Positions 24,931-35,460 of a stretch of DNA of 64,000 bases are shown piece by piece. The stretch lies in the NCBI GenBank assembly GCA_016748015.1, contig JAAOMT010000183.1:62001-126000 (forward strand). Reading direction: 5' to 3'. A program made the translations under genes and the position numbers. Position 1 is the stretch's first letter; the number at the start of each line of letters is the position of its first letter. Below the pieces are notes generated by a model that had not been told where the DNA came from, did not search any database, and saw only the letters and a list, made by a program, of their open reading frames with translations. The stretch comes from Geosiphon pyriformis. Lineage: Eukaryota > Glomeromycota > Glomeromycetes > Archaeosporales > Geosiphonaceae.

Positions 24931-26354
24931 CAGTTTATTTCTTGACAAATAATCTTGTGGCTGGCTGGTGGCACTCTGTATGCTTTTTGTTTAATTGGCA
25001 TTGCATCTCCAGTTTTGATCTGATGCTGGATGATATCAGTTCGGCCAAACTTATTTTCGCTGGCAAAGATGTCATTGAACTGGTTGAGCAACATCTTGAG
25101 TTGCCTATGTTGGAGTGGATCTAAGTTTCTTAGGTTTATTTGTTCCAATTGTTCTGGTTGGAGCAAATAACATTCACTTCGTTCGTATATTGTTTGTGAT
25201 GTGATATCAACATATCCACAAAGTTGTGGAAAGTCTGGAATGGGGTTTGGTGGTTGATCCTCTATTTCAGTGTTTAAGTATTCAATGATAGTTCTGGCTG
25301 GTATTACTATGACATTTCCTGTGTTGTTGTAGATAAGAATTTTGATGTGGCTGTAATCTTTGGCTGGTATGTGGAGATTGATGAGTCCAACTTTTCCTGA
25401 TTCACAAAGACTGGCTTCTGCTTCAAAAATTTGTGCTTGGTTTTTTTCTTTTCTTTCTATTGTTAGCATATACTGGTTATATGGTGGAATAGAAATAGCT
25501 TGACCAGTTGAGATAATTTCTCCTTGGCCAACAATTTCTTCCTTCGCCATATTAACTAGTATATCTATTCTACCCATTGATCCAAATCCTTGTATCCCTC
25601 TTGCTGTTATTCCTAATTCCTTTCTATTTCCCACTGATACTAATTGCACTATTTTCACTAGAGGCAGGAATATTTTCTGTGCTATCTTTTTGTTTGGCTT
25701 TATGATATAGGCCTTTTTAGAGTCGTTTTGTAGCATAGTAATGATATTTCCTACATATCCCGTGTCAATTATTTCTCCTCTGATATTTATCCCTCTTTTC
25801 GCTAAACTACTTCTGGATGCTAGTTGAATTATTGTTGTTGCTGGAATTTCTAAAGCTACTTTTAGATTAATACATGTGTATGAATATGGTTCCAATTTGA
25901 TGGCATTTTTTTCTGGATATCTCAGATCAAATTCTGCATTAGTATCATGCACGCGTTCTGGCATGATACCTTCCCTATTATCACTATACCATTTCAACTC
26001 TTGTTCCTTGAAGAGATCTGGTAATGCAATGTATTGTTCATAGTTTAAATCGGAGTTTGAATCTGAGTTTAAATTGTCTTTGTTGTTATTGTCATTTTGA
26101 ATGGAGCTGGAACCAGTGTTTTCATCATCATTGTCGGAGTCTGGATCGCGATTGATTGGTGATTCTGATTCTGATGCACAGCTGCTGATTGGTTCTTCTT
26201 CTTTAGGGATTGTGTAGATCATGCGTGGTGGTGGATTGTAAATGAGGTCATAATTGTCACAATATTCAAAGTCACTGGGAATTAAACAATGACAACACAG
26301 TTTTGTATTTAACTGTGTTAGCCATTGTTCTTGTTCTTCTCTAGTGGGTGCCAA
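24930..26354 (-). CDS. Pol segment with complete dUTPase domain
   Basis: An open frame of 474 codons. Residues 1-60 hold a Cys-rich stretch (LCCHCLIPSDFEYC), residues 60-110 an acidic Ser/Asn/Asp linker. Residues 137-262 (25569-25946) carry all five dUTPase motifs: AEFDLRY, SRSSLAKRG, IIDTGYVGNI with the catalytic Asp and substrate Tyr, KIAQKIF, and RGIQGFGSMGR. dUTPase hydrolyses dUTP to dUMP and so limits uracil in the cDNA. A second beta-rich segment follows (about 270-380). Residues 405-470 (LLNQFNDIFASENKFGRTD, HQIKTGDAMPIKQKAYRVPP) are the usual lead-in to a Ty3/gypsy reverse transcriptase. The frame is part of a longer polyprotein and ends at a mutated stop before RT. Confidence 0.9.
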   Translation of the reverse strand: MAPTREEQEQWLTQLNTKLCCHCLIPSDFEYCDNYDLIYNPPPRMIYTIPKEEEPISSCASESESPINRDPDSDNDDENTGSSSIQNDNNNKDNLNSDSNSDLNYEQYIALPDLFKEQELKWYSDNREGIMPERVHDTNAEFDLRYPEKNAIKLEPYSYTCINLKVALEIPATTIIQLASRSSLAKRGINIRGEIIDTGYVGNIITMLQNDSKKAYIIKPNKKIAQKIFLPLVKIVQLVSVGNRKELGITARGIQGFGSMGRIDILVNMAKEEIVGQGEIISTGQAISIPPYNQYMLTIERKEKNQAQIFEAEASLCESGKVGLINLHIPAKDYSHIKILIYNNTGNVIVIPARTIIEYLNTEIEDQPPNPIPDFPQLCGYVDITSQTIYERSECYLLQPEQLEQINLRNLDPLQHRQLKMLLNQFNDIFASENKFGRTDIIQHQIKTGDAMPIKQKAYRVPPASHKIICQEIN

Positions 26355-27275
26355 GTTTTGGTAATGTTCATGGAACTCTTCTGGTTCCAGAAAATTTATG
26401 ACTGGCTCTGCATCTTAGTCAAGCTCAATGGGTTCTGATGGGTTGTTTTTAATTGTCCTGATTTCTTCTGGCGATGTGCCTTCAATTTTGGCAATTTCTA
26501 TTTGCCATAATTCATCATTATCGTGTGAACAACTGTCTAATCACTGTACAGCTCTTCTCCAGGTGGCTTCTATGGGTGTTCCTTTCTCAACCCAGTCACT
26601 AATGAGGATCATGTATTGGCAAGACATGTCACACATTTCTCCTCTTCCCAGAATGTTGTTCCACATTCCTTCATCAAGAAGAGTTTTTCCACAGGCTATA
26701 CATGGTGTATTATCCTATTTTCTTACTCGTTTTGGTCTTCCAAAATGTTTAACATGGCATGTGTGGCAATAGAACTTGGTTGCCATCTGATATTCTTCAT
26801 CATCACCACAGCATGTGCCCATTGATGACAATTTCTTGCTGCAATCAATGCATATCAGTTTGGGTCGGCAATAGGTTAATAATTGTTGTTGACCGTAGGT
26901 GTATGGGATATAAGTGTTGTTGGCTTGGGTGCTTTCTTCCTCCCTCTCTTTCCCTTTTCCCTTTTTTTCTTTCCACTCCCAACTCAATGGTTCTTCCTGT
27001 TTGTTGTTGGTCCAGGTCAAATCATCTGTTTTCCAGATCAGTTCCTCTTTTTGCTTTCCCTTAGGGTTGTCGTTCCATGCGAGTATTGGTGGTAGTTTGT
27101 TGTGGTCGGCATCGGCCCAGAAGACTTGATAAGCTTCCCAGGTAGGTTTCTCTTTCTCCTCTAGCTCTATCAATGGTTCTTCTCTTAAAGGAACCTTGAA
27201 GTGACCACATGTCGCTGGCATATGTGTGTGTTGATCATTGACACTTAGTTGGAGCTCTTGTATTGTCCAGTCCAA
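26355..27275 (-). pseudogene. Cys-rich pol region between protease and dUTPase (element 1)
   Basis: The frame from 27275 encodes a Lys/Glu-rich stretch, then a cysteine cluster: CIDCSKKL, GTCCGDDEE, FYCHTCHVKHFG (26715-26900). After an in-frame stop at 26715 it continues with PCIACGKTLLDEGMWN and CDMSCQYMILI, and further stops lie near 26540 and 26416. Spacing of paired cysteines suggests two or three zinc sites. The same arrangement is found in element 2 (36790-37030). I know of no named domain with this pattern, so the function is not assigned. Confidence 0.6.
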
Positions 27276-27880
27276 AACGGCGTTGGTTTTGAACAGCCAG
27301 TCATTACCAACTAAAGCTTGATATTAGGTGGCTTTCATCACCAAGACTTTGATGAGAGTGATGATGCCATTGACTTCAAATGAGAAGTCATCTATCTCGC
27401 CAATTGGGATTTTAGTCACTCCATCAGCAGTGATTATATGAGCATTAGCAGCCCGATCAACTCAGCGACCTAATTGGTCCATGAGTTGTCGCATGATAAT
27501 GCTGCCTACTGAACTGCTATTAAGGATGAGTTTGATCGGATGTCCATCTACTTTTGCATCCATGTATATTGCTGTGATGGGTTTCTCCTTAAGGGCAGCT
27601 CCACTGAATAATGGTAATTGAGATGGTCTCTTCAGTTTAAAAGGGAAGATGGCTGCTAATAATTTGTCATTGGTAACCATTGCTGGTGGGATGTTGTTGG
27701 TAAGTGTTGTTTGTTGGTCCGATTTCAAGTTGCTGGATGTGGCGTCTTCTGGGGTAATCAGGAGACTTAAATAGTGTTGGAAATTTGGGTGTTGGGTGGT
27801 ACTGGTACCCAAATTCCGAGAATGGAGTCCTAAGCTTTGGTGAGAGGAGCTGGGGATCGGTTGATGAACAACCATCATCA
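27276..27880 (-). pseudogene. Retropepsin-like protease of element 1 (mutated active site)
   Basis: Coding trace FKLKRPSQLPLFSGAALKEK, then the active-site strand LILNSSSVGSI (about 27510-27545), then VGNDWLFKTNAVLDW after stops at 27462 and 27324. Family members have DSG at the catalytic site and element 2 keeps DSGSAGS. Here it reads NSS, so both the catalytic Asp and the Gly are replaced, each explicable by a G-to-A transition. Confidence 0.75.
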
Positions 27881-29894
27881 GTTTTCAATTTTGAGCAATT
27901 CTGGGTTTTGGGTTTTCTGATGTCATTGTAGCTGAGTTTTGGAGTGATGTTTAGATTGATGGCTGAGACTGATAAATTATTTAGAACTGTGGCTAATAAA
28001 TTACTGGAGGCTGCTGTTAATAAATTGTCAGTGGTTGTGGTTGATAAACTGAAGGTTGATATACTGGCAGTTGATAGATTGGTTACTGCATTATTAGCAA
28101 GTAGGTATTTTGATATTGGTCTTGATCTTGATTTGGATAAAAATTCAGCATTTGAAACTGGCGATTGGGGTTTCTGTATTGATTTCCCGATCATTGGCTG
28201 CTATAAGTATGGCAATTAACTCGAATATGGCCTTGTTTACCACAGTTGTGGCAGACACATATTTCTGGCTGCCACGGCAGGCTAGATGCTGTCGAGAGTG
28301 ATAGATGTGATTGATTTTGGAAACAATTCACATTTTCTGAATTATTGCATCATTGTGGTGGTTGATATATGGCGTGATTGTCAGTTAAGTATCCCTCTAG
28401 TTTCTGATTAATTGACTCACTGAATTGTTTCAGTTTGGAATCTAATTCAAATGATCTATTCATTACTAGGTTTACTGCTTGGGCATGGTTGGCTTCTAAC
28501 TCAGCTGCTTCAAAATCTCTGGCATGAGTAATGGCAGTAGGGAGGTCAACTAGATGCATTGGACGTACTCGCTGAAGGAGGTTACTGCACAACCCTTTAA
28601 TAAATTGGTTCAAAATTTGTGGTGCTGTAAAATAGTCAGCTTAAATTGCTTGGATCTGGCGCAGGTTTCTATGAAAGCGTCCCAAGTAAGTGGTGACTGC
28701 TTCAGTATCTCCTTGTTTGATGGTGGTGAAGAGGTTGGCTAACTTGTTGATGCTGTTATTGTTGCTGAAATATCTTACAAATTCCATCTTAAAGTCATTG
28801 AAGGTTTGGGGTTTGATAGCTAGACTTTGATACCATGCATCTATGGTGTCCTTTAGAAAGTATGGGATGGCTTAAAGTGCTTGGCTGTCATTTCATCCGT
28901 TCGCAGTGATGGCTTTCTCTACATTGTTCAGTCATACTTGCACATTGTTTTCTTTGCCGGTAAAGTTGTTAAGTTTTGTGATTGGTGCATAGGCCATTGG
29001 ATCTAAATTGGGTTGTTGTGGTGGCTGTTGGAGCAGTTGTTGTTGTACTGGTTGTTGGGGTGATAGTTGAAATGGCTGTTGTATGGGTTTGGCTACTAGA
29101 TTAATCAGCGGTTGATTGATAATAATTATCAGAGGCAAGTTTTGCTGATTAATTAATTCGGGGTTTGGATTGTTCTGCCTTTGATGATTCGGAGTTTCGA
29201 TTTCCGAATTTTCTAGATTTAGATTTTGCTGAGCTTAAAGATTCAGGGTTTCAACTTCTGGGTTTTCAGTGATCGGGTTTTGGTAAGTAAATTCTTGATC
29301 TTCCAATTCTTTTTCCTCTTCTTCTTCAGATAGTTTCCATGATGTAGCAGTTCCAAAGTCTGGTTGAGGTGGTGGTGATTGAATTCCTGATGGAGTTGGT
29401 GATCATGATTTAAATCTTTCAAAATACACTCCATATGGTCCTAGCAAGTCTTTTTTCCATTGTTTGCTTTGGAACTGAAATCTTCCAAATGTTAATGTCA
29501 CGTTTGAAGTGGATGAGTCTGCTGATGAGATGTTGATGGCGCTTCCAGACATGTAGTGATATGATAGAGCAGTTGGTAATTCTACTCTGTGTTTTTTCCA
29601 ACTAGGTAACTGTATTCCTTTTGGTGTTGCTGCTGACGTTTGTATTCTTCTTTTACCTTTATCTGCATAGGTAATGGGAAATTGTTGTTGAGTGTACCTT
29701 TCAATAGTTTGGTTGATTTCTTTGATTATTGGTGCAAAACTATAGTTCTTTGGTAAGTTGGTGTGTTGGAATAATTCTGTGTAAAAGTTTTCTCTTGCTG
29801 CTTCAATGTTAACTGTTCCTCCTAAGCATTCAGTGATTTTGTTGTTGACATAAAAGTTGAAGGCTGATTCGGCTGGGTAATGATTACTGTTCAA
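27881..29894 (-). pseudogene. Gag of element 1 (broken)
   Basis: The gag trace starts with an open frame from 29894 (MNSNHYPAESAFNFYVNNK). It continues through a Gln/Pro-rich linker, a capsid-like part (IPYFLKDTIDAWYQSL, AVTTYLGRFHRNLRQI; about 28620-28930) and a zinc knuckle CHNCGKQGHIRVNC at about 28210-28252. It is interrupted by several stops, for example 29403, 29237, 28932, 28641 and 28350, and one or more frame changes. Gag packages the RNA into particles. Confidence 0.75.
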
Positions 29895-30002
29895 TCCTAA
29901 TTGTTAACTGTATTGTTGAAACAAGGATTTCACGAATCCTAAATGGTTTGCTCCTATATTTTCTGATTCTGCCACTTTTGGTTTGGTGTTGTTGGTGCTG
30001 GT

Positions 30003-30037
30003 TCTCTGTAGGATTATACCTTACAGGGAGCACCAAA
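30003..30037 (-). promoter_or_regulatory. Candidate primer-binding site of element 1
   Basis: Directly after the 5' LTR, in transcribed sense, comes TTTGGTGCTCCCTGTAAGG; element 2 has TTTGGTGCTTCCTGTGAAG in the same place (33621-33639). The TGG two bases after the LTR fits pairing with a tRNA ending in CCA. I cannot name the tRNA. A short imperfect hairpin (CTGTA..TACAG) follows in both elements. Confidence 0.55.
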
Positions 30038-30874
30038 TGTTACAGGTGATTTTTTCTGCTGTGGAATTGAATAACAAATCTGTAACTTGGTGCTCAAAAG
30101 CTATCTCTGTTGATAATATTCTGAAGTGTTGTATCTAAAAGTTTTGATGGAGTCCTTTGTATAATAGACAGAGATTCAATAAGGGTTTTATCTGTAACTT
30201 CTCAGACTCGCAAGTCTGTCAATTTTTTTCTCGGCTTGGTGGCTGGCAATCCTCTGGTAAGTAATCTGTATCTTTTGTACATGTCCTACCCACTCGCAGG
30301 GGTCTTTTACCAGGCAATCCTTGACATCAGTAATCAGCACTTTTAATCAATTGGTTAGTGCACAATAACAAAATCAAAGAAAATAAAAAAAATAAAGAAA
30401 TATAAAGAAAAAAGCCAAAGCGATTTGCAAATTTAGTATTCTGTCAATAGCCGTGATCAAGAGCTATTGTTCCAGTATGGTTAAGTATTAATTACTATCA
30501 ACATGGAGTGTTGATAGTGAGGAGTGGATTGAGATATGAAATAATTATTTATTTGATGATTGTGTTTCCGAACTAAGGATTCTGTCATATCAATTCTGTC
30601 TTTTCTGTTTCTAATACTACTGCTATATATACATAATTGAGATTCCTCAATTCCTCGATTCTTCACGACAGGAATTCTGGAATTCCTGGAATCCTGCGAT
30701 TTCTTTGAGAGGAATCCTGGAATTCTGGAATCCTGCAATTCCTCATTGGGAAATCCTAAAATTCCTGGAATCCTGCAATTCCTGAGAAGAATCCTAGAAT
30801 TCCACATTTATTACGCCTATTTCTGATTGGCTAATAATCATGCTAATATATTTTCTATATTTCTATGAGTAACA
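30038..30874 (-). repeat. LTR of element 1 (5' LTR)
   Basis: 837 bp with intact TGTTAC..GTAACA termini. It differs from its partner at many sites, nearly all transitions. It includes the same GGAATTC/GGAATCCTG array (about 30670-30805). An ORF in this array is only a repeat artefact. Confidence 0.92.
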
Positions 30875-31560
30875 TCACCTTTTGTTGGCTTTGTGTTTAA
30901 TATGTAAGAATTCTGGTCATACATCTCTCACTTGTAAATCGGTTAAGGTTGGGTCAATTTCCAGAGGCAAGAAAGCCCCTCTTTCAGCCCAAGACCAGTT
31001 CAGATTGGCAAAGATTTATGAGAAAAAGTTAGTGTCTATCTCTTGTTCTCTGGCTTTTGATAGAAAGACTTGGGCGTCAGTAATTGGTGCTCTTCCTACA
31101 GGTTTTCTTCGTGGTATTCACTCTTTTCTTGGTTTCAATGATAATGATAAACCTTTCCCTTCTGGTGTGAATAATTTAGAAATATGATTGGTCAATATTG
31201 AAAGCAGTTTTACCAGTCTTGCGGGACAAATTAGTGAGTTGGCTAAGAGGTTGTACTCTTTCATGCTGGCAGTTTTCCAGCCTAGCTCTGGATGTTAGCT
31301 GCCGGTAACCCCTTCTTCACAGAATCTGGAGGGTAATATAGTAATAAGAGTGGGCTCAAGTGAGACCACTGGTGGTAAGGCTGCTATGGTTTTGAATTCA
31401 TCTGTGTCCCCCCATGTGATCAAGTTAGAAAATATGCTGAAGGGCTTTTTTGTTTCTGTTCTGAGCCTGTCTGTTCAATTTGATAGTCTGGTTCTGGCTG
31501 ATGATGCACTTCTCTGACCCTCTTTTTAATAAACATTTTAATTTGAAAAGTTGCAACTTG
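30875..31560 (+). pseudogene. LINE ORF1, C-terminal part with zinc knuckle
   Basis: Continues the frame left at 20395. The sequence right after the LTR encodes LLLALC and then the CCHC zinc knuckle CLICKNSGHTSLTC (about 30894-30935), followed by RGKKAPLSAQDQFRLAKIYEKK and a helical tail (IESSFTSLAGQISELAKRL). Stops at 31185 and 31297 break the tail. The decayed LINE copies at 47430 (plus) and 51870 (minus) carry the matching stretch. Confidence 0.75.
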
Positions 31561-32832
31561 CAACATTAAAGGAATAAACAATTCTGTGAAACAGGATGAT
31601 ATCATATGTTGGCATAAAGACATAAACAACTTAATTTCAATTTTTATGGAATCAAAACTAAAGGGGAAGATTCACCTATGGATTGCTAATAAGTTTGATG
31701 GTGTTTGGGTCTTCACTTCTGGTTTGGAATCTGGTCATTTGGGTGTTGGTGTTGTTGTCATTATGGATTTTTATTTGGTAAGACACGTGAGCAGAGTTTC
31801 TGAGGTGTCTGGTTAGCTTCTCTTCATTAAACTGCTTTTCAAGGATAAGATTTTGGTGTCAATTTTGGGACTTTATACTGGTGCTTCTTCAGTAGTTCAA
31901 TTCTCTCAGGCTGGTAAGATCAACTCTTTTATTGCAAAGACAATAAATGAATCATCTTTGGTCATTCTCAGTGGTGATTTCAATGAAGATAGCTCTCATA
32001 AGTGTGTGAGTTTCAGAAAGTATGCTGATTTAGGGCTTGTTAATTCTTTAACTGTAGCCTGGCCACCAAAAAACCTACTTGGTCGAACTCTAGGGGAGTC
32101 ATAAAGACAATTGACTTTATATTTGTTTCCCCAAACCTGATTAATACAATAGTGCACCAAGAAGTTTTGGAAGTCAGTAAGTATTTTAACACAGATTACA
32201 AGGCAGTTTCTATGTCTGTGGGTCTTAGTGGCCTTTTAGACACATGGTTGAACTCTCTTTGCAAACAGATAAATAAAGATTGGTAGAAGTTTAATTTCAA
32301 AAATGCTGGTGAAGATAAGTGGAATGATTTCAAGGATGTTACAATAGCCAACATGGCGATGTTCTCAAATGAGTTTGCTGTAGCTTCAAGGTTCTCAGAC
32401 TTGGACACAATGTGGGATGTTATTCGAAAAGTTATGGTGTTTTTGGCTAATGAAATATTCAAAAAAAAATGGTTCAAGGACAATGATCACATCTTTACCA
32501 AGGGGTCTTCAAGGTTTCACAGATTGGAACTTCTAGTTTCAAAGATTGTTAGAGTTTCTTGTGAAGATGGTGTTAATAATTTTGTTTTTTTTATGAAATG
32601 TTGGTGTTCTTTGAACAGTGCTAGGGCCTCAAATGTTTAGGATTTGGTGGACTCTGATGCTTCTTTTGATTGTGTTTGTTCTGCCCTCTCTAGAGCTAAA
32701 AAATTTTATTGTGCTTTGAAGCTGGCGGAATCTCTGAAAGCTAAAGAGGTGGACATTAAATCTGCTATTAACAAAAGGATGGAAAGCTTTGAGACAGATA
32801 AAGACCATACTATCAAGAGTATATTAGAGCAT
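31561..32832 (+). pseudogene. LINE ORF2, APE-type endonuclease and linker
   Basis: The trace starts with NNSVKQDDIICWHKDINN near 31572, then LGVGVVVIMDFYLVRHV and SILGLYTGASSVVQFSQAG. The endonuclease motif SGDFNEDSSHKC follows at about 31972-32007. After a frameshift near 32080 come the typical linker to RT and SLESFETDKDHTIKSILEH (about 32780-32832), where the second LTR element inserted. Stops are at 31814, 32102 and 32638. APE endonucleases nick the target to prime reverse transcription. Confidence 0.75.
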
Positions 32833-33620
32833 TATTACTCATAAAAAGAAAAACAGATATAGGGAAAATAGTAGACCAATAAGCAAATAGTATGTAGCAT
32901 GTGAGCACATTGTTCAGCAATATAGAACAATGATAGAAATCATGGCACATTGCTCAAAAAATCATAGCACATTGCTCAGGAATGTGAGTGATCTTGTAAA
33001 ATATCAATTATGTATATAATAGTGGTAGTGTTAGAAGTAGAAAGAGCAGAATTCTTTAGTTAGAAATCTTCCATCCACAAATATTAAATAAATAAATCAT
33101 TCACCATCCAAATTCACTCTCCACTATCAACACTTCATGTTGATAGTAATTGATACTTAACCACACTGAAACAATAGCTCTTGATTATGGCTATTAATAA
33201 GATACTAACTTGCACATTGCCTTGGCTCATTTCTTTATTTTTCTTTTATTTTCTTTCTTTTTTTTATTTTTTTGTTGTATATTAACTAATTAAGGATTGA
33301 AGCACTGAGTAATTGACATTACAGATAGTCTGGTAAAAGACCCAGAAATAAGGATAAAATTATATATATATTAATAGATAACTTACCAGAAAGACATAAC
33401 TGCCAAAATAAACTGGCCACCAAGCTGAAGACAGAAATTGGAAACACCACTCACCAACCAACCACATTGTTATTGAATTTCTGTCCATTATACAAAAGAT
33501 TCCACTCTAAAAACCTTCAGATACAACCCCCATATCAGTATTACCAGCATTGTCAAGATATTAAACACCAAGTTACAAATTTGTTATTTGATTTGAAATC
33601 CCAAATAATTATCTGTAACA
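32833..33620 (+). repeat. LTR of element 2 (5' LTR)
   Basis: 788 bp, starts TATTAC (mutated TGTTAC) and ends CTGTAACA. It contains short repeats of the type AGCACATTGCTCAG (about 32895-32990). It is 70 bp shorter than the 3' LTR because it has fewer of these repeats. Confidence 0.9.
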
Positions 33621-35460
33621 TTTGGTGCTTCCTGTGAAGTATAATTCTACAGAAAACAGCACCAACCACAATTATCTAAAAGTGACAATCTTAGAAATTA
33701 TAAGAACAAACCATTTAGGATTCGCCAAATTCTTATTTCAACAGTACAGTTAACAATTAGGCTTAACCAACAACCATTATCCAGCAGAATCTGCTTTCAA
33801 CTTTTACGTCAACAAAAAGATCACAGACTGCCTAGAAGAAACAGTTGACATTGAATCAGCAAGAGAAAACTTTTATACAGAATTATTTCAACATACCAGT
33901 TTACCAAGAAACTACAGTTTTACACCAATCATTAGGGAAATCAATCAAATCATTAAAAGGTACACCCAACAACAATTTCCCATTACTTATGCAGACAAAG
34001 ACAAAGGAAGATTGCAAACCCCAGCTGTAATACCAAAACAAATACAACCACTCAATTGAAAAAAAACCCAAGTTGAATCACTCACCAATCCATCATACCA
34101 TTATATACCAGAAAGTGCCATCAACATCTTATTAACAGATGCATCCACATCACATGTGACATCAACATTTGGCCGACTCCTATTCCAAAGTAAATAAAAG
34201 AAAGCAGAGTTATTAGAAACTTATGATGATTATTTTGAAAGATTTAAATTGCAATTACCAATGCCATCAAAATTCCAATCACCACCATCTCAACCAGATT
34301 TCAGAAACACAAGTCTTTGGGAAATAACAAAATCAGAAGAAGAGAAAGAAGAAAAATCTGAAGATCAAGAATTTAATTACCAAAACTTGATCATGGAAAA
34401 CTTGAAATTTGGAACTCTGAATCTTCAAACCCAAAAAAATTCAAATTTAGAAAATTCAGAAATCGAAACTCCGAATATTCAACCACTGCCAAATCAGAAC
34501 AATCAAAACTCTGATCTAATTAATCAACCAGACCTACCTTTTGTTATCGTCATTAACCCACCACCAGTTAAACCAATTGGCCAGCCACTACAACAACCAC
34601 ACCAGTAGATTCAACAGCCACTAGTACCATTTCAACAACCACCACAACTCAACTTAGATCCAATGACATATGTACCAATAGCCAAACTTGAAAAATTCAC
34701 TGGTAAAGAGGATAACGCCCAAGTATAACTAAATGATGTGAAGAAAGCCATTGCAGCTAATGAATGGAATGATGCCAAAACCATGCAAGCCATCCCATAT
34801 TTTCTCCAAGATACTGCTGATTCATGGTACCAAAGCCTGGTCAACAAACTCCAAGATTTCAATGCATTCAAAATTGAGTTTTTAAGATACTTTAGCAACT
34901 ATAACAGTATTAACAGACTAGTAAACACATTTACTACCATCAAACAAGGAGAAAATAAAGCAGTCACTACTTACTTAGGACACTTCCACAGAAATCTGCA
35001 CCAGATTCAAGCCATCAACGCCAATTATTTCACAGTGGCCTAAATCTTAAATCAGTTTATTCATGGATTATGCAGTAGTATCCTACAATGCATATGTCTA
35101 TTACATCTCATCAATTTGCAAGTAGCCATTACAAATGCCTAAGATTTTAAAGCCACTAAACTCGAAGCTAACTATGCCCAAGCCGTTAATTTAGTAATGA
35201 ATGGATTATCTGAATTGGATTCCAAATTGAAACAATTTAGTGATTCCATTAATCAGAAATTATAGAGATACTTAGCTAACAATTGTGCAATTTATTAACC
35301 ACCACAACAACACAATAATTCTAGAAACGCAAATCATTTCCAGAATCAGTCATGTCCATTATTGTTGACCAATCAACAGTGGCAACAAAAAATGCATGTT
35401 TGCTATTATTGTGGTAAACAAGGACACCTACAAATTGATTGCTGCCATCGCTTAAATAAC
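33621..35460 (+). pseudogene. Gag of element 2 (broken)
   Basis: Begins with the conserved post-LTR sequence TTTGGTGCTTCCTG. The gag trace runs from about 33770 (NNHYPAESAFNFYVNKK) through a Pro/Gln-rich linker and a capsid-like part (IPYFLQDTADSWYQSL, AVTTYLGHFHRNLHQI; 34790-35040) to a zinc knuckle CYYCGKQGHLQIDC at about 35401-35445. Stops such as 34057, 34606, 34726 and 35041 break it. Confidence 0.75.

Larger units (their letters stand above)
20396..30874 (-). mobile_element. Ty3-like LTR retrotransposon 1, carrying a dUTPase domain
   Basis: Two LTRs, each 837 bp (20396-21232 and 30038-30874), with TGTTAC..GTAACA ends and a near-identical 4-bp target duplication (TCGC at 20392-20395, TCAC at 30875-30878). 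Transcribed right to left: LTR, conserved post-LTR sequence TTTGGTGCTCCCTG, gag with zinc knuckle, protease, Cys-rich region, dUTPase, reverse transcriptase, RNase H, integrase, third ORF, purine-rich tract, LTR. RT before integrase is Ty3/gypsy order. The apparent length is 10479 bp, but a 363-bp duplicate and 20 N near 21.9 kb are probably spurious. Gag, protease and RT frames are broken; the integrase and dUTPase frames are open. Confidence 0.92.

Noticed and set aside
26883..27129. Overlapping plus-strand hydrophobic ORFs
   Set aside because: They are antisense shadows of the Lys/Glu-rich pol region of element 1.
30481..30807. ORF of 108 codons in the LTR
   Set aside because: It reads through the GGAAT-type repeat array and has no coding counterpart in the other LTR.
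20396..30874. Endogenous pararetrovirus because of the dUTPase
   Set aside because: Paired LTRs, target duplications and a D,D-35-E integrase identify an LTR retrotransposon.
32895..32990. Short spaced repeats that might suggest a CRISPR-like array
   Set aside because: Units are imperfect, unevenly spaced, lie inside an LTR and recur in the partner LTR; the genome is eukaryotic.
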